A stretch of 51,190 nucleotides of DNA. It comes from Rhodopirellula europaea 6C. GTDB lineage: Bacteria > Planctomycetota > Planctomycetia > Pirellulales > Pirellulaceae. The stretch is taken from contig NZ_ANMO01000025.1 of the NCBI RefSeq assembly GCF_000338295.1, positions 1-51,190 on the forward strand, read 5' to 3'. The first letter of the stretch is position 1. Each line of letters opens with the position of its first letter. Below the pieces are notes generated by a model. That model did not search any database, was not told the origin of the DNA, and saw only the letters and a list, made by a program, of their open reading frames with translations. The position numbers were made by a program, and so were the translations under genes. This document shows, in pieces, positions 34,436-44,881 of this stretch.

Positions 34436-36877
34436 ATGGATCCAAACCATTCCGGCCAAACGCTCGCATGCGGGAGTCTTCGCAGTTTACGCCTTGCGGC
34501 AACCAAGCGATATCGGTGTGCAATCATCGTTGTGCTTTGCATCGCCACCACGCTCACGACCACCGCTCCACACTGCGCAGCTCAAAACAATCGCGGTCGC
34601 ATCGATGCTCCCACGGTACAGCGAGCGATTGATCGAGGAGTCGAATACCTTCGCAAGTCGCAAACCGACCGGGGAGGATGGGATGAGTTTACCGGCCAAT
34701 CCTGCGGCTTGTCGGCACTTTGCACCCTCGCGTGGCTCAACGCGGGAGTGTCCCGCAACGATCCTGACATGGTCCGCGCGCTGAACTACCTTCGCCGCTA
34801 CGAGCCCACACAAACCTACGCCGTCAGTCTGCAAACGCTGGTCTTCTGCCATGTCGGTGCTCTCGGCGACCTGCCGCGAATTCGTCGCAACGTCGCTTGG
34901 TTGACCGAAAATCAAAAAGCCGCCAATTCGAGAAACCCGGGAGCGTGGGACTACGGCGACCGCAGAGGCGATGGCGATCCATCGAACAGTCAATTCGCAT
35001 TGCTAGCTCTCGGAGAAGCCGTCAACCGAGGCGTGGAAGTCGACCCCGCCGTGTTCCAACGAGCCCAAGCCTATTGGCGGAACTTGCAATTGCAGCGAGG
35101 AGGCTGGCCGTACCGATCCAACGATCCAACCGGCAGCATGACTTGTGCAGGAATCGGTTCGTTGCTGATCGCGCAAGACGCTTTGAGCACGCTCGACAGC
35201 GACCAAAAAACGCTTCAGTGCTGCAACGAACAAACCGGTGATCCCGCAATTGAAGATGGATTTCAGTTTCTGAGCAAAATCTTCACGGTCGATACCAACC
35301 CCGGCAGCACTTTATCGAGCGACTTCTATTACCTGTACGCCATCGAACGAGTCGGGCGATTGTCGGGTCGTCGCTTGATCGGTGGACATGATTGGTACCG
35401 CGAAGGCGCCGAACACTTGGTAGGCCTCCAAGACGCTTTTCGCGGATTCTGGATCGGTTCGGGGCCCGCGGAAAGCAAACGGGAAGTCGCCACTTCGTTT
35501 GCGTTGCTGTTCCTTTCCAAAGGCAAACGGCAAGTGGTCGTGGGGCAACTCGACCATCCATCGCTTCGAACACTCGATGCAAACAACACCGCTTCCATTC
35601 CGTTTTCAACTTCGCTCAAGCAACTGGTGCGACACGTCGAACGCGACTGGTCGCAGGAACTGACTTGGCAGACGATCCAAGCCGAAGGTGCCTCGGTCGC
35701 CGATCTCTTGCGAGTTCCCGTGATCGTGATTCGTGGGTCGCAAAGAATTCAATTCAGCAATGAACTGGTCGACACACTGAAGCAATACATCGATCAAGGT
35801 GGAACGATTTTGTTCGATGCGATCGGTGGAGACGGATGCGGCGATGCGTCTGGCTTCCAAGCAAGCGTGATCGACCTCAGTCAACGATGGTTTCCCGGCA
35901 ACCAACTTGAACGCTTGCCACCGTCCCATCCGGTTTGGTTCGCCGAGCGTCCCGTTGATCCAACAGCCATCGGCACGGACTACTGGGTCTACGGCATCGG
36001 TGCCTGCTGCCGAACACCGGTGTTCTATTCGCCGCGAAGTTTGTCGTGTCGATGGCAACACAGCGGACCACTTCTTCGCAACGGCGACATGCCAACCGCC
36101 CTGCGACCTCAAATCGAAGCGGGCATTTCGATCGGCGAAAACATCATCGCTTATGCGACCGGACGAGAACTCAAGAACAAGCTCGATGCAACATCAATCG
36201 TCGATGGATCAACCGCACCTCCACCCACACGCGGAGCCATCCCAATCGCCGTCGGTGCACTTGGTGCGGGCGAAAAACAAGTCCTGCGGGCTCTCCCAAA
36301 TGCCGCCACGCTGATTCGCGAAAAGCTGGCGATCGAAGTCATCGCGGTGAACGATCCGATTGAGCTGACCGAGGAATCACTGGCCCGCGTGGGGGTGCTG
36401 TATCTGCACGGACAAACCGCGGTGAATCTCAAACCATCTGAGAAAGATGCGTTGCGAGCATTTGCATCCCGAGGTGGCATCATCATCGCCAGCCCCATCT
36501 GCGGCAGCGAAGCATTCGGGACATCCATCCGCTCACAACTTGGCGACCTGTTCTCCGGCGAGTCATTCGAGCCGATGGAAAAAGAACATCCCGCCTGGAC
36601 AACTCGATACGGCGGCTACGATTTAAGTGACGTCACCATCCGGCGAACAAACCAATCTGGCGAACGTCAGAAAAACCAAACGCTCAAGATCAGTCGCGTA
36701 CGATCCACACCGATCGTCGATCTACTGCAGGTCGACGACCAAGCGGCGGTGTACTACTCGCCGCTCGATCTTAGTTGTGCACTGGAGTCACAAAACTCGG
36801 TGCAATGCCCGGGCTACAACACCACCGACGCCGCCCGAATCTTGGCCGGCTTGATTCTCTATTCGCTCAACCGCTGA
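34436..36877 (+). CDS. Secreted DUF4159 protein with N-terminal alpha/alpha toroid
   Basis: An 813-residue protein. From ATG 34436 there is a signal peptide (RYRCAIIVVLCIATTLTTT, cleavage near CAAQ). Residues about 50-300 form a prenyltransferase/squalene-cyclase-like alpha/alpha toroid (VEYLRKSQTDRGGWDEFTGQ, ALNYLRRYEPTQTYAVSLQT, RGGWPYRSNDPTGSMTCAG). The rest holds two DUF4159-like modules (VIVIRGSQRIQFSNELVDTL..., then VLYLHGQTAVNLKPSEKDAL...). A longer start at 34364 would overlap the moxR ATG. DUF4159 and MoxR genes often sit together in this phylum, in a proposed envelope-associated machine. Confidence 0.85.
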   Translation: MDPNHSGQTLACGSLRSLRLAATKRYRCAIIVVLCIATTLTTTAPHCAAQNNRGRIDAPTVQRAIDRGVEYLRKSQTDRGGWDEFTGQSCGLSALCTLAWLNAGVSRNDPDMVRALNYLRRYEPTQTYAVSLQTLVFCHVGALGDLPRIRRNVAWLTENQKAANSRNPGAWDYGDRRGDGDPSNSQFALLALGEAVNRGVEVDPAVFQRAQAYWRNLQLQRGGWPYRSNDPTGSMTCAGIGSLLIAQDALSTLDSDQKTLQCCNEQTGDPAIEDGFQFLSKIFTVDTNPGSTLSSDFYYLYAIERVGRLSGRRLIGGHDWYREGAEHLVGLQDAFRGFWIGSGPAESKREVATSFALLFLSKGKRQVVVGQLDHPSLRTLDANNTASIPFSTSLKQLVRHVERDWSQELTWQTIQAEGASVADLLRVPVIVIRGSQRIQFSNELVDTLKQYIDQGGTILFDAIGGDGCGDASGFQASVIDLSQRWFPGNQLERLPPSHPVWFAERPVDPTAIGTDYWVYGIGACCRTPVFYSPRSLSCRWQHSGPLLRNGDMPTALRPQIEAGISIGENIIAYATGRELKNKLDATSIVDGSTAPPPTRGAIPIAVGALGAGEKQVLRALPNAATLIREKLAIEVIAVNDPIELTEESLARVGVLYLHGQTAVNLKPSEKDALRAFASRGGIIIASPICGSEAFGTSIRSQLGDLFSGESFEPMEKEHPAWTTRYGGYDLSDVTIRRTNQSGERQKNQTLKISRVRSTPIVDLLQVDDQAAVYYSPLDLSCALESQNSVQCPGYNTTDAARILAGLILYSLNR

Positions 36878-36884
36878 GACGACT

Positions 36885-36938
36885 CAACGAGTCTCAAGAG
36901 TTCAACGAGTCTCAAGAGTTCAACGCGTCTCAGGAGTG
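36885..36938. repeat. Three tandem 18-bp repeats at the end of two convergent genes
   Basis: Units CAACGAGTCTCAAGAGTT at 36885-36902 and 36903-36920 are identical; the third (36921-36938) differs at three positions. The array begins 8 bp after the DUF4159 stop and its third unit overlaps the stop of the mutase gene (minus strand). It looks like slipped-strand expansion between convergent genes. Confidence 0.85.
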
Positions 36939-38780
36939 CAGGCGAGCGAAGTCACGGACGTCTTCCTCGATCGCACGCAAGCGATCGGACAGCTTGATGT
37001 CCGCTGCACTCGCGTCTTGCGACTCGGCGGCTTCCAAACGAGTGAACACGTAGAACTTCACTTTGGGCTCCGTGCCACTGGGACGAACCGCGACGTAGTT
37101 GCCGTCCATCTCCAAATCCATGATGACCAAGTTGCCACTTGGTCCTTCCAGCGGCGAAGTGGAACCATCGGCGACGTTCAAAATCGTCGCACTACCGTAG
37201 TCTCGTACTTGAGCGACCGCGATTCCGCCCAGCGATTTTGGTGGCTCGGCGCGGAAAGCTTTCATCAAGCCTTGCATCGCAGCCATCCCTTCGCTGCCTT
37301 CCATGAACACGTTGATCAAGTTCTCGCGATGCAAACCGTGTTTGCTATACAAGCCAGCCATGTACTCATGCATGGACTTGCCTTCGGCTTTCAACTTCGC
37401 CGCCAACTCGCCCATCAACATGCAAGCGACCGCGCCGTCCTTGTCCCGAGCGTAAGTGCCGACAAGATAACCGTGCGATTCCTCGCATCCGTAGACAAAG
37501 TCTTCGGGGCCTTCGCGATCCATCGCCTCAGCAATGTATTTGTATCCGACCAACAAATCGCCAACGCAGCGTGCACCGTGCGACTCGGCGATCCGTCGAA
37601 CCAATTCGGTGGTGACCAAAGTCTTGATCACGTAGGAACGATCGGTCAGCTTGCCCGACTTCACTGTTTGCTCCAGCACATAGTCCGCCAGCAAAGCAGC
37701 GATCTGGTTGCCGGTGAATGTTCCCCATTCGCCACTGGGATCGGTCGTCAATGGAGCGGCCACGCCCAACCGATCGCAGTCGGGATCGGTTGCCAAAATC
37801 AGGTCATATCCGCCCGCACGCGCCGTTTCGATGGGAGCTTCGAAAACAGCCGCGTTCTCGGGGTTGGAAACGTGCCCGGGAACATTCGGGAAGTCCCCAC
37901 TTTTTTCGCGGTGCCCTTCGTAGACGTCAAGTTGTGTGAAACCGTCTCGCTTCATCAACGGAACAACGGCTTCTTCGCCGACACCGTGCAGTGGCGAGTA
38001 GAGAACTTTGACATCACGCGAACCTTCGAATGCACACTGCGACGCGGCGTCAATGAAAGCCGTATCAATTTGCTCGGTAACCACTTCGATGCGCCCGTCG
38101 GCCATCGCTTCCGCGAATGGAGTGACGCGAATTTCTTGACAGCTCATCACTCCATCGATGATCGCTTTGTCGTGTGGAGGCAAAACTTGACCGCCCGTGG
38201 ACCAATAAACCTTCACCGCATTGTCGCTCGGTGGGTTGTGACTGGCCGTCACCATGATGCCGCAATCGCAGTTCAAGTGACGCACGGCGAAAGACAACTG
38301 TGGCGTCGCCCGGTAATCATCCAGCAAATAAACCTTGAACCCGGCAGCAACCATGATGCCGGCGCACAACTCGGTGAAGTGACGAGACTTGTGACGCGTG
38401 TCGTAAGCGATCGCACACGACAGTTGCTTGGCACCGCCGTGGTATTGAACCACGTAATCCGCCAACCCTTGGGCGCTCTCACCGATCGTTCGGTCGTTGA
38501 TTGCGTTCGATCCAATTTCGTACATCCGACCGCGACGTCCGCCGGTACCGAATGGAATGATCGTCCAAAAAACGTCATCCAGTTTTTGCCACATGCCATC
38601 GGCGATGTGCTGAATCGTTTGGCCGCGATATTCGCGATATCGATCTTCGGTCAACCAAGATCGAATGTTTTCAACGGCTCCAGCGGTCAGCTTCTTTTCT
38701 TGGCAAGCTTGATCGATTGCGGCCAAGGCTTCGTCGACGGTCATGGAAGGAGACGAAACGGGGTTGGAACCAGAAGTCAT
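36930..38780 (-). CDS. Phosphohexomutase (phosphoglucomutase/phosphomannomutase family)
   Basis: A 616-residue alpha-D-phosphohexomutase interconverting hexose 1- and 6-phosphates. The catalytic serine lies in GIMVTASHNPPSDNAVKVYW, the metal-binding loop is LATDPDCDRLG, the sugar-binding CEESHG is in VYGCEESHGYLVG, and the phosphate-binding VRPSGTEPKVKFYV is at the C-terminus. An N-terminal alpha region (SMTVDEALAAIDQACQEKKL) of about 60 residues precedes domain 1. The product, glucose or mannose, is not decidable by eye; the length fits the PgcA-like group. The last codons overlap a tandem 18-bp repeat. Confidence 0.93.
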   Translation of the reverse strand: MTSGSNPVSSPSMTVDEALAAIDQACQEKKLTAGAVENIRSWLTEDRYREYRGQTIQHIADGMWQKLDDVFWTIIPFGTGGRRGRMYEIGSNAINDRTIGESAQGLADYVVQYHGGAKQLSCAIAYDTRHKSRHFTELCAGIMVAAGFKVYLLDDYRATPQLSFAVRHLNCDCGIMVTASHNPPSDNAVKVYWSTGGQVLPPHDKAIIDGVMSCQEIRVTPFAEAMADGRIEVVTEQIDTAFIDAASQCAFEGSRDVKVLYSPLHGVGEEAVVPLMKRDGFTQLDVYEGHREKSGDFPNVPGHVSNPENAAVFEAPIETARAGGYDLILATDPDCDRLGVAAPLTTDPSGEWGTFTGNQIAALLADYVLEQTVKSGKLTDRSYVIKTLVTTELVRRIAESHGARCVGDLLVGYKYIAEAMDREGPEDFVYGCEESHGYLVGTYARDKDGAVACMLMGELAAKLKAEGKSMHEYMAGLYSKHGLHRENLINVFMEGSEGMAAMQGLMKAFRAEPPKSLGGIAVAQVRDYGSATILNVADGSTSPLEGPSGNLVIMDLEMDGNYVAVRPSGTEPKVKFYVFTRLEAAESQDASAADIKLSDRLRAIEEDVRDFARLHS

Positions 38781-38949
38781 GATGAGATCGCACCGGGGAT
38801 AACGGGGAGACAGGTCGAATCAGTGGGCCCAGATTCTACGCCCCGACGGACTGTCTCACCACCTAACGTCCGCGCGATCCGGTGGTCCATTCATCGGGCG
38901 AAATCGCCTGCATTTGGCCTCAAAAACCGGCCGATTCAGACCAAACCTG

Positions 38950-40128
38950 CTACCCCAACCATCCTTTGCGGTACAAGAAGTACAGCAGGCTCAATGCCAA
39001 AACCATCATCACTGAAAGAGCGAACGGGTAACCAAAACTCCATTCCAGTTCGGGCATGTTCAGCGGTGACGCCTTCTGGTCGAAGTTCATCCCGTAGATC
39101 CCAGCGACAAAACTCATCGGGATGAAAATCGTTGCGATGATCGTGAGCACTTTCATCACGTCATTATTTTTTTGCCCCAACAACGCGAAATACAGCTCTC
39201 GCAATTCGCCGCAGGTCTCGCGGTCGGTGTCCGCGGCTTCCATCAATTGCCCGATGTGGTCCTGGCAATCTCGGAGATACAAACGCGTGTCATTGGCCAA
39301 AATGCCATCGCCTTCCCGCAACAACAACCGCAACGCGTCGCGATGTTGCTGGACCGTTTTCCGAATCGCTAACAAGTCCGCTCGGATGTGGTGCAGGTGC
39401 ATCGGAAGATTGTCGTTGTCCGCATCCTGCAGCAATTCGGCCATCTCGGACAAGTGACTTTCGTAGCGATCAATGATTGGAAAGTAGCCATCGATGATCG
39501 CATCAATGACGGCGTAAACCAGGTAATCGGCGCCGCGATCTCGAATGCGTCCCCGTGCGTGGGAGATCCGATCGCGAACGGGATCCAGACAATCCCCGAC
39601 CTTCTCTTGAATCGTGATGACGGTGTTGCCGACCAAGAAAATGCTGACTTGTTCGGTGTGAAAGCCGTTGTCACCAACCGGCATCCGGGCGATAAAAAAC
39701 AACGTCTCGCCGTAGCGTTCCATCTTTGCGTGTTGATCCATCTGCACCACGTCTTCCAGGGCCAGCGGGTGCAAACCAAATCGTCGCCCAAGTGAACGCA
39801 GTGCGTCCATGTCCCGGATGCCATGCAAATCGATCCAGGTCACAACGTCCGGATTGGCCGAGTCATCAAACTCGATGGATTCAACGACTTCGTTGGTATG
39901 CGTCCGTCCGTCGTACTGGATGACACGAATGTGACTGGGGACGGTGTCCTTCTTCTTCGACGAGACATCGCCCGACAGATCACCAGGAACGTTTCCAATT
40001 TTGGAACGCGAACGAGCCCAGCGTGGACGATGCACACGAAGACGCAGTGGCAACTTCCCCGGAATCGATCCCATCGCGAGCAAGAAATCGCGTTTACGCG
40101 GCGTTGATTTGTCCGTCTTCGCTGACAT
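38950..40128 (-). CDS. corA: CorA magnesium/cobalt channel
   Basis: A 392-residue CorA channel for Mg2+ uptake in the inner membrane. The N-terminal cytoplasmic alpha/beta domain has WIDLHGIRD, GLHPLALEDVVQMDQHAKME, then the long stalk helix, followed by VLTIIATIFIPMSFVAGIYGMNF with the selectivity GMN, and a second helix ending LYFLYRKGWLG. A basic N-terminal extension (about 60 residues, RPRWARSRSK) precedes the conserved part. ATG 40128 overlaps the end of smc by 35 bp; ATG 40074 starts 17 bp after it. Co-transcription with smc is likely. Confidence 0.93.
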   Translation of the reverse strand: MSAKTDKSTPRKRDFLLAMGSIPGKLPLRLRVHRPRWARSRSKIGNVPGDLSGDVSSKKKDTVPSHIRVIQYDGRTHTNEVVESIEFDDSANPDVVTWIDLHGIRDMDALRSLGRRFGLHPLALEDVVQMDQHAKMERYGETLFFIARMPVGDNGFHTEQVSIFLVGNTVITIQEKVGDCLDPVRDRISHARGRIRDRGADYLVYAVIDAIIDGYFPIIDRYESHLSEMAELLQDADNDNLPMHLHHIRADLLAIRKTVQQHRDALRLLLREGDGILANDTRLYLRDCQDHIGQLMEAADTDRETCGELRELYFALLGQKNNDVMKVLTIIATIFIPMSFVAGIYGMNFDQKASPLNMPELEWSFGYPFALSVMMVLALSLLYFLYRKGWLG

Positions 40129-43100
40129 CTTCGAACCGAATCGAGACTTGTTTGCTGACCCCGGACTCTTGCATCGTGACACCGTACAACGTTGTCGCCG
40201 CGGTCATCGTTTTCTTACTGTGCGTCACAACGATGAACTTGGACTGATCCAAAAACTCCGTCAACACGGTCACGAATCGGCCGATATTGGCTTCATCGAA
40301 CGGCGCGTCCACTTCGTCCAGCACGCAGAACGGGCTGGGCCGATACTGGAAGATTGACATCAACAAAGCCACGGCCGTCAATGCCTTTTCACCACCGGAC
40401 AACAACGAGTTGCTGAAACTCGGTTTCCCAGGAGGCGTGGCAACGATCTCGACACCGGCTTCCAAGGGGTCGTCCGACTCTTCCAAAATCAGATCGGCAT
40501 GACCACCACCAAATGATTTGCGATACAGCTTTTGAAAGTTGATTCGGATGGCTTCGAGCGTGTCCAAGAACAACCGCCGAGAATCGGCGTTGATCCGAGC
40601 GATCACGCGTTGAAGCGAATCTTTCGCAGCAGTCAAATCCTGATACTGACCATGCAGCTCGTCATAGCGAACCTGCAACTCGTTGAGTTCTTCCAAGGCT
40701 TCCATGTTGACCGAGCCAACGTTTTGCACCTGGCCTCGAAGACGACTGATCTCTTCATCGACCGATGATCGATCCTCGATTTCAGCGAGTTCTTCTGGCG
40801 GCTCATCATTCCGCAGGTCGATCTGATAATCCTCGGCGATTCGATCGGCCAACGTCGCTTGTTTCAGCGCCGCGGCATCGCGAGCGGAACTGATTGTCGC
40901 GACGGATTCGGTTGCTTTCGCGACGGCCTTGATCGCCGCTTGCGATTCGGTTTGGACTCGGCGAGTGGCTTCGCGTTCTTGATTGGCTTCCGCGGCCAAG
41001 ACTTGCAGTTTGGCGTCGGCCGACTCCATTGCGATCATCAATTCCGCCAAGCGATTGTCGGCTTCCAAGATTCGCGTTTCGATCTCAGTGATCCGCTCTC
41101 GCGTTCGATTCATCGCGTCGCGAACTTCTTGGTTCGCCGCTTCGCGTTGGCCTTGATCGCGACGAGCCACATCGGCAGCGATGGTCAACGATTCAACGCG
41201 TTGTTCGCTACGTGCGGCCTCGACCGAAATGCTCATCGCCTCGGATTGCACTTCGCGAAGTTGCTCCGACGCCGCGGTCAGTTGAACATCGACTTCGGTC
41301 CGCTGAGCTTCCAGCGTCTCGATCTCTTGCTTTCCCTGTTGAATCGAAACAGCCAGCTCGCCGTCTTGTTGTTTGGCCGTTGCGAGCAATTCGTTGTGTG
41401 ACGCCGACGATCGTTTGAGTTCGTCCACGGTCGCCTGACGAGCCGACAATCGCTCGGCAACGTGATGCAGTTTGGCTTCTGCCGCCGCGTGTTCAGTGAT
41501 CCATTTCCGCATCGCCTGCTCGTGACGACCAAGCTCGGCCGCTTCGCTATCGACAACACCGGTCAAGCGACCGACTTCTTTTTCAGCTTCGGCAATCTGA
41601 TAGCTGTAGTGCTGCATCTCGGACTTCGCCGCCGCCAACTCGCTGCGCCGGCTGACCAATCCGGTTTCGCCGCCGGGAGGCCCAACGACACTGGATCCAT
41701 CATTGTCCAACAAGTCGCCCGATGCGGTCACGAATCGCAAACCCGCCGACGAAAGTTTTCGCAAACCAATTGCCGTGCCCAACGTGTCGACCAACCATGT
41801 GTTGCCAAGGAGATGGCGAACTAATGGTTCCAGTTCGACTTCGCAATCGATCATTTTGTCGGCGCGACCGATCACACCAGCCAACCCGTCCAAGCGAATT
41901 TTGTCGCCGGGACGCCGATTGGGAAGTTCATCCAAACGGATGATCCCGACGCGAGTGCCAATCTTGATATCGCCACGGCTAATCGCATCGCTCACCGAGC
42001 CACCGCGAACGATGACGTACTGGCTGCGTGGTCCAAGAGCGGCATCAATCAATGGAGCGACTTGCCGATCGACGGAAAAACAATCCGCGACGATACCGAC
42101 CAGATCTTTTTTCAGCTCAGCATTGTTCATCCGCAGCACTTCGCGAACGCCGCCGCTGACGCCTTCCTGTTTCTGCTGCAGCTCTTCGAGCACGCGAGCA
42201 CGCTCGGTGATCCCTTGCAGCCGAATCTTCAGCGATCCAATTTCTTCGCGGCGTCGTTCCAAGACTCGTCGCGTCTCACACACTTTCGCGTCGGCGATTT
42301 CGACTTCGCGTTGTGCGTCGGTGATTCGTTTCTCAAGCTCAGAAACGTTACGAGCAACTTCGTCGTGATCTCGTTGAGCCGTCTTCAGCCCGTCTTCGGC
42401 TGTCACCGAATTTCGAGCGATCTCTTCGAGAGCACGCGCGGCTTCACGCATTTGCTGAGCCACCCGGCCTCGATTCGCCTCGTGCTCTGCGACGCGACGA
42501 ACCGCAGCCAAATGATCGCGTTGCAAATCATCGCGCGTGGTCTCGATGCGGTGAACGGTCGCTTGTTCCGCATCACGCTTGGCGGCGATTGATTCCTTCT
42601 TCTGTTGGACGTCGGCCAGCTCAGCCTCAGCGACTTCTAACGCAGCGATTGTCTTTCGCAAATCTGCGATCGCCGATCCCGCTTCGGTTCGCATCGCACG
42701 CAAACGACGGTAATGTCCGATCAACGTGCGTCGTTGTTCGACCAACGTCGTCTGATCCGATTCGTGGCGACCACCAATGCGGGCAATTTCGCCTGACAAC
42801 TCGCTGCGGCTTTGCTCCGCTTCGCGAGCCGCTTCGGCAATTGTCTGCAATTGCATCTCGGCGGCTTGCCGTTGCTCTTCCAACGACTCCCGCAACGCGT
42901 CGGCTTCACGATGCTGTCGTTGAGCAGCTTCCAGTTGAGTGGTTGCTTCGTTCAGGTCCGTTGACAACGTCAACCAATCGTTCCAAGCGACAACCGTTCG
43001 AAGCTCCTTCAATCGGTCGCTGGCTTGGCGATAGCGTTCTGCTTTGCCGGCTTGGCTCTTCAGCGTTTTCAGCCGAGTCGCCACTTCGTCAACGATGTCG

Positions 43101-43672
43101 CCCAACCGTGTCAGGTTCGTCTGCACACGTTCGAGCCGCCGCTCCGCTTCCACCTTCTTGGCTTTGAAACGACTGATCCCGGCGGCCTCTTCGAAGATCG
43201 CTCGCCGATCTTTCGCGTTGGCTTGCAGCATCCGATCGACTTTGCCCTGTTCGATCAAACTGTAGGCATCGATCCCGATACCGGTTCCGCGAATCAGAGC
43301 CTTGACGTCCTTCAGCCGGACCGCCTGTTGGTTGATCAGGTATTCGCCTTCGCCGCTGCGATAGACTCGCCGAGTCACGTGGACCTCGGGAGCGTCGACC
43401 GGCATCTGGCCGCCACTGTTGTCGAAAATGATCGTCGCTTCGGCGGCACCGGCGGGCCCGCGAGTTTGTGACCCTTTGAAGATCACATCGGACATGTCCT
43501 TCCCGCGCAGACTCTTGGCACTTTGACTGCCCAAGACCCATTTCATCGCATCGACAATGTTCGACTTTCCGGAACCGTTTGGTCCCACGACGACCGTGAT
43601 GCCGTCGGGAAAATCAAACCGCGTGCGATCAGCGAAGCTCTTGAAACCGGCCAGCTCGAGTGCTTTGAGCAT
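40094..43672 (-). CDS. smc: Chromosome segregation protein SMC
   Basis: A 1192-residue SMC ATPase that organises the chromosome as a coiled-coil dimer. ATG 43672 gives the standard start MLKALELAGFKSFADRT. Walker A is VVVGPNGSGKSNIVDAM (about 28-44). Long coiled coils flank a hinge around 500-660 (VSGGVREVLRMNNAELKK, VADCFSVDRQVAPLIDAALG). The C-terminal signature NSLLSGGEKALTAVALLMS and Walker B FCVLDEVDAPFDEANIGRF complete the head. Upstream frame extension to 43798 is not SMC-like. No scpA/scpB is visible in the window. Downstream corA overlaps its stop. Confidence 0.97.
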   Translation of the reverse strand: MLKALELAGFKSFADRTRFDFPDGITVVVGPNGSGKSNIVDAMKWVLGSQSAKSLRGKDMSDVIFKGSQTRGPAGAAEATIIFDNSGGQMPVDAPEVHVTRRVYRSGEGEYLINQQAVRLKDVKALIRGTGIGIDAYSLIEQGKVDRMLQANAKDRRAIFEEAAGISRFKAKKVEAERRLERVQTNLTRLGDIVDEVATRLKTLKSQAGKAERYRQASDRLKELRTVVAWNDWLTLSTDLNEATTQLEAAQRQHREADALRESLEEQRQAAEMQLQTIAEAAREAEQSRSELSGEIARIGGRHESDQTTLVEQRRTLIGHYRRLRAMRTEAGSAIADLRKTIAALEVAEAELADVQQKKESIAAKRDAEQATVHRIETTRDDLQRDHLAAVRRVAEHEANRGRVAQQMREAARALEEIARNSVTAEDGLKTAQRDHDEVARNVSELEKRITDAQREVEIADAKVCETRRVLERRREEIGSLKIRLQGITERARVLEELQQKQEGVSGGVREVLRMNNAELKKDLVGIVADCFSVDRQVAPLIDAALGPRSQYVIVRGGSVSDAISRGDIKIGTRVGIIRLDELPNRRPGDKIRLDGLAGVIGRADKMIDCEVELEPLVRHLLGNTWLVDTLGTAIGLRKLSSAGLRFVTASGDLLDNDGSSVVGPPGGETGLVSRRSELAAAKSEMQHYSYQIAEAEKEVGRLTGVVDSEAAELGRHEQAMRKWITEHAAAEAKLHHVAERLSARQATVDELKRSSASHNELLATAKQQDGELAVSIQQGKQEIETLEAQRTEVDVQLTAASEQLREVQSEAMSISVEAARSEQRVESLTIAADVARRDQGQREAANQEVRDAMNRTRERITEIETRILEADNRLAELMIAMESADAKLQVLAAEANQEREATRRVQTESQAAIKAVAKATESVATISSARDAAALKQATLADRIAEDYQIDLRNDEPPEELAEIEDRSSVDEEISRLRGQVQNVGSVNMEALEELNELQVRYDELHGQYQDLTAAKDSLQRVIARINADSRRLFLDTLEAIRINFQKLYRKSFGGGHADLILEESDDPLEAGVEIVATPPGKPSFSNSLLSGGEKALTAVALLMSIFQYRPSPFCVLDEVDAPFDEANIGRFVTVLTEFLDQSKFIVVTHSKKTMTAATTLYGVTMQESGVSKQVSIRFEDVSEDGQINAA

Positions 43673-43839
43673 GAATGATTGTGTTGCCGGGAGCGAAAGA
43701 AGAAGTAAACGACGGACGGGTGAAACGTGGTTTCGATGGATCAAGACTAGCCAAAACGCTGGCAAAATCCTAGTTCGATCACGTGAAACGGACCACAATC
43801 CTGGCGATCCAAAAACTGACTATCGAAATCGCCTGGTGA

Positions 43840-44646
43840 TCAGAAAAGCACCCCAAATACGCAGACAACCAAAACCAACAGCCCAGCGACCATTTTCCCA
43901 ACCGTTCCGGTCGTTCGGCCCCAAAACGCGGCCTGGCCAATCCGCCAACTGTCTCGCCAATTCTTCCCGTCGTTCCATTCCGCGAACATGGCTCCCGCGG
44001 TCGCCCCCAACCCTCCGAACAAAATCGCCGCCAAAACCGGACCAACGACGGGAATCGGTAGCCCCACGATTCCTCCCACAATGGCCCCGATGATCGAACC
44101 CACAATCGCCATCATCGTGGCTCGGCGACTCGCCCCCGCTCGGCTGGCCCCCATCGCACCCGCCAAAAACTCAACCAATTCGCCGACCAAACCCAGCACA
44201 AACGCGATCGCCAACGAAACCAACCCGAGCTGCCATCGCCCGGTTTCCGGTCCCAACCATGCGTACAACGCCATCAGGGCAATCGCCAGCCAATTGCCCG
44301 GCAGAGCGACCAAATTCAGCAACCACGCCAACGTGCAGGCGAGAATCAGCCCGATTCCCAGCGCGACCACACCGATCGGCATCATCACATCTCGAATCGT
44401 GTCCCGCGTCCAAACCAACCCATCACTGACTCTCGCCCAAAAGCCGCCGGCTTCTTCCGTCGCGACCGGATCCGCTTGTGCCAACCAATGTCCGGCTGGA
44501 AGGCTCGCAAGCTCCATCGTTTCCGCATCGACGACCGCTACCACGCGATTTTCGGCGAGCGATCCAGCGTCGGTCTCCGCCACCATTCCAAACGCCGTTG
44601 GCGACAGGACCGCGAGAAGCAACCATGCAATTTGCAGTTCGATCAT
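43840..44646 (-). CDS. DUF456 membrane protein
   Basis: A 268-residue membrane protein. From ATG 44646 a signal-like segment (MIELQIAWLLLAVLSPTAFG) precedes a short extracytoplasmic part with an Ala/Asp-rich stretch. The C-terminal half is the DUF456 membrane domain: NWLAIALMALYAWLGPETGR, VLGLVGELVEFLAGAMGASR, SIIGAIVGGIVGLPIPVVG, then a last helix VAGLLVLVVCVFGVLF. Function is unknown for the family. It lies 167 bp upstream of smc on the same strand. Confidence 0.87.
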   Translation of the reverse strand: MIELQIAWLLLAVLSPTAFGMVAETDAGSLAENRVVAVVDAETMELASLPAGHWLAQADPVATEEAGGFWARVSDGLVWTRDTIRDVMMPIGVVALGIGLILACTLAWLLNLVALPGNWLAIALMALYAWLGPETGRWQLGLVSLAIAFVLGLVGELVEFLAGAMGASRAGASRRATMMAIVGSIIGAIVGGIVGLPIPVVGPVLAAILFGGLGATAGAMFAEWNDGKNWRDSWRIGQAAFWGRTTGTVGKMVAGLLVLVVCVFGVLF

Positions 44647-44881
44647 GCTGTGAATTCTGTCAGAAGAATTGAAGTGGAAAGGCAAAATGGACACACGAGG
44701 GTGAACCAGACCCTGTAATTTCCCGTCTCATTGGCGCCTTGGGAACCAGCCCGTCACGTTGCAGGAACGACGGAGCGAAGGTGGAAGAGACGACGAAAAC
44801 TGTGGTTTCTTCTTTTCCCAAACGCTACGATGGAGCAACTTCGAAGCCAACTTTCTGATCGAGGAAAGGACTGACGCAACA

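Noticed and set aside
36885-36938. CRISPR array
   Set aside because: The 18-bp units are adjacent, with no spacers, and no cas genes exist in the window.
36936-39125. A 729-residue open frame on the plus strand
   Set aside because: It is the antisense of the phosphohexomutase, whose motifs are all on the minus strand; its composition is a mirror of that gene.
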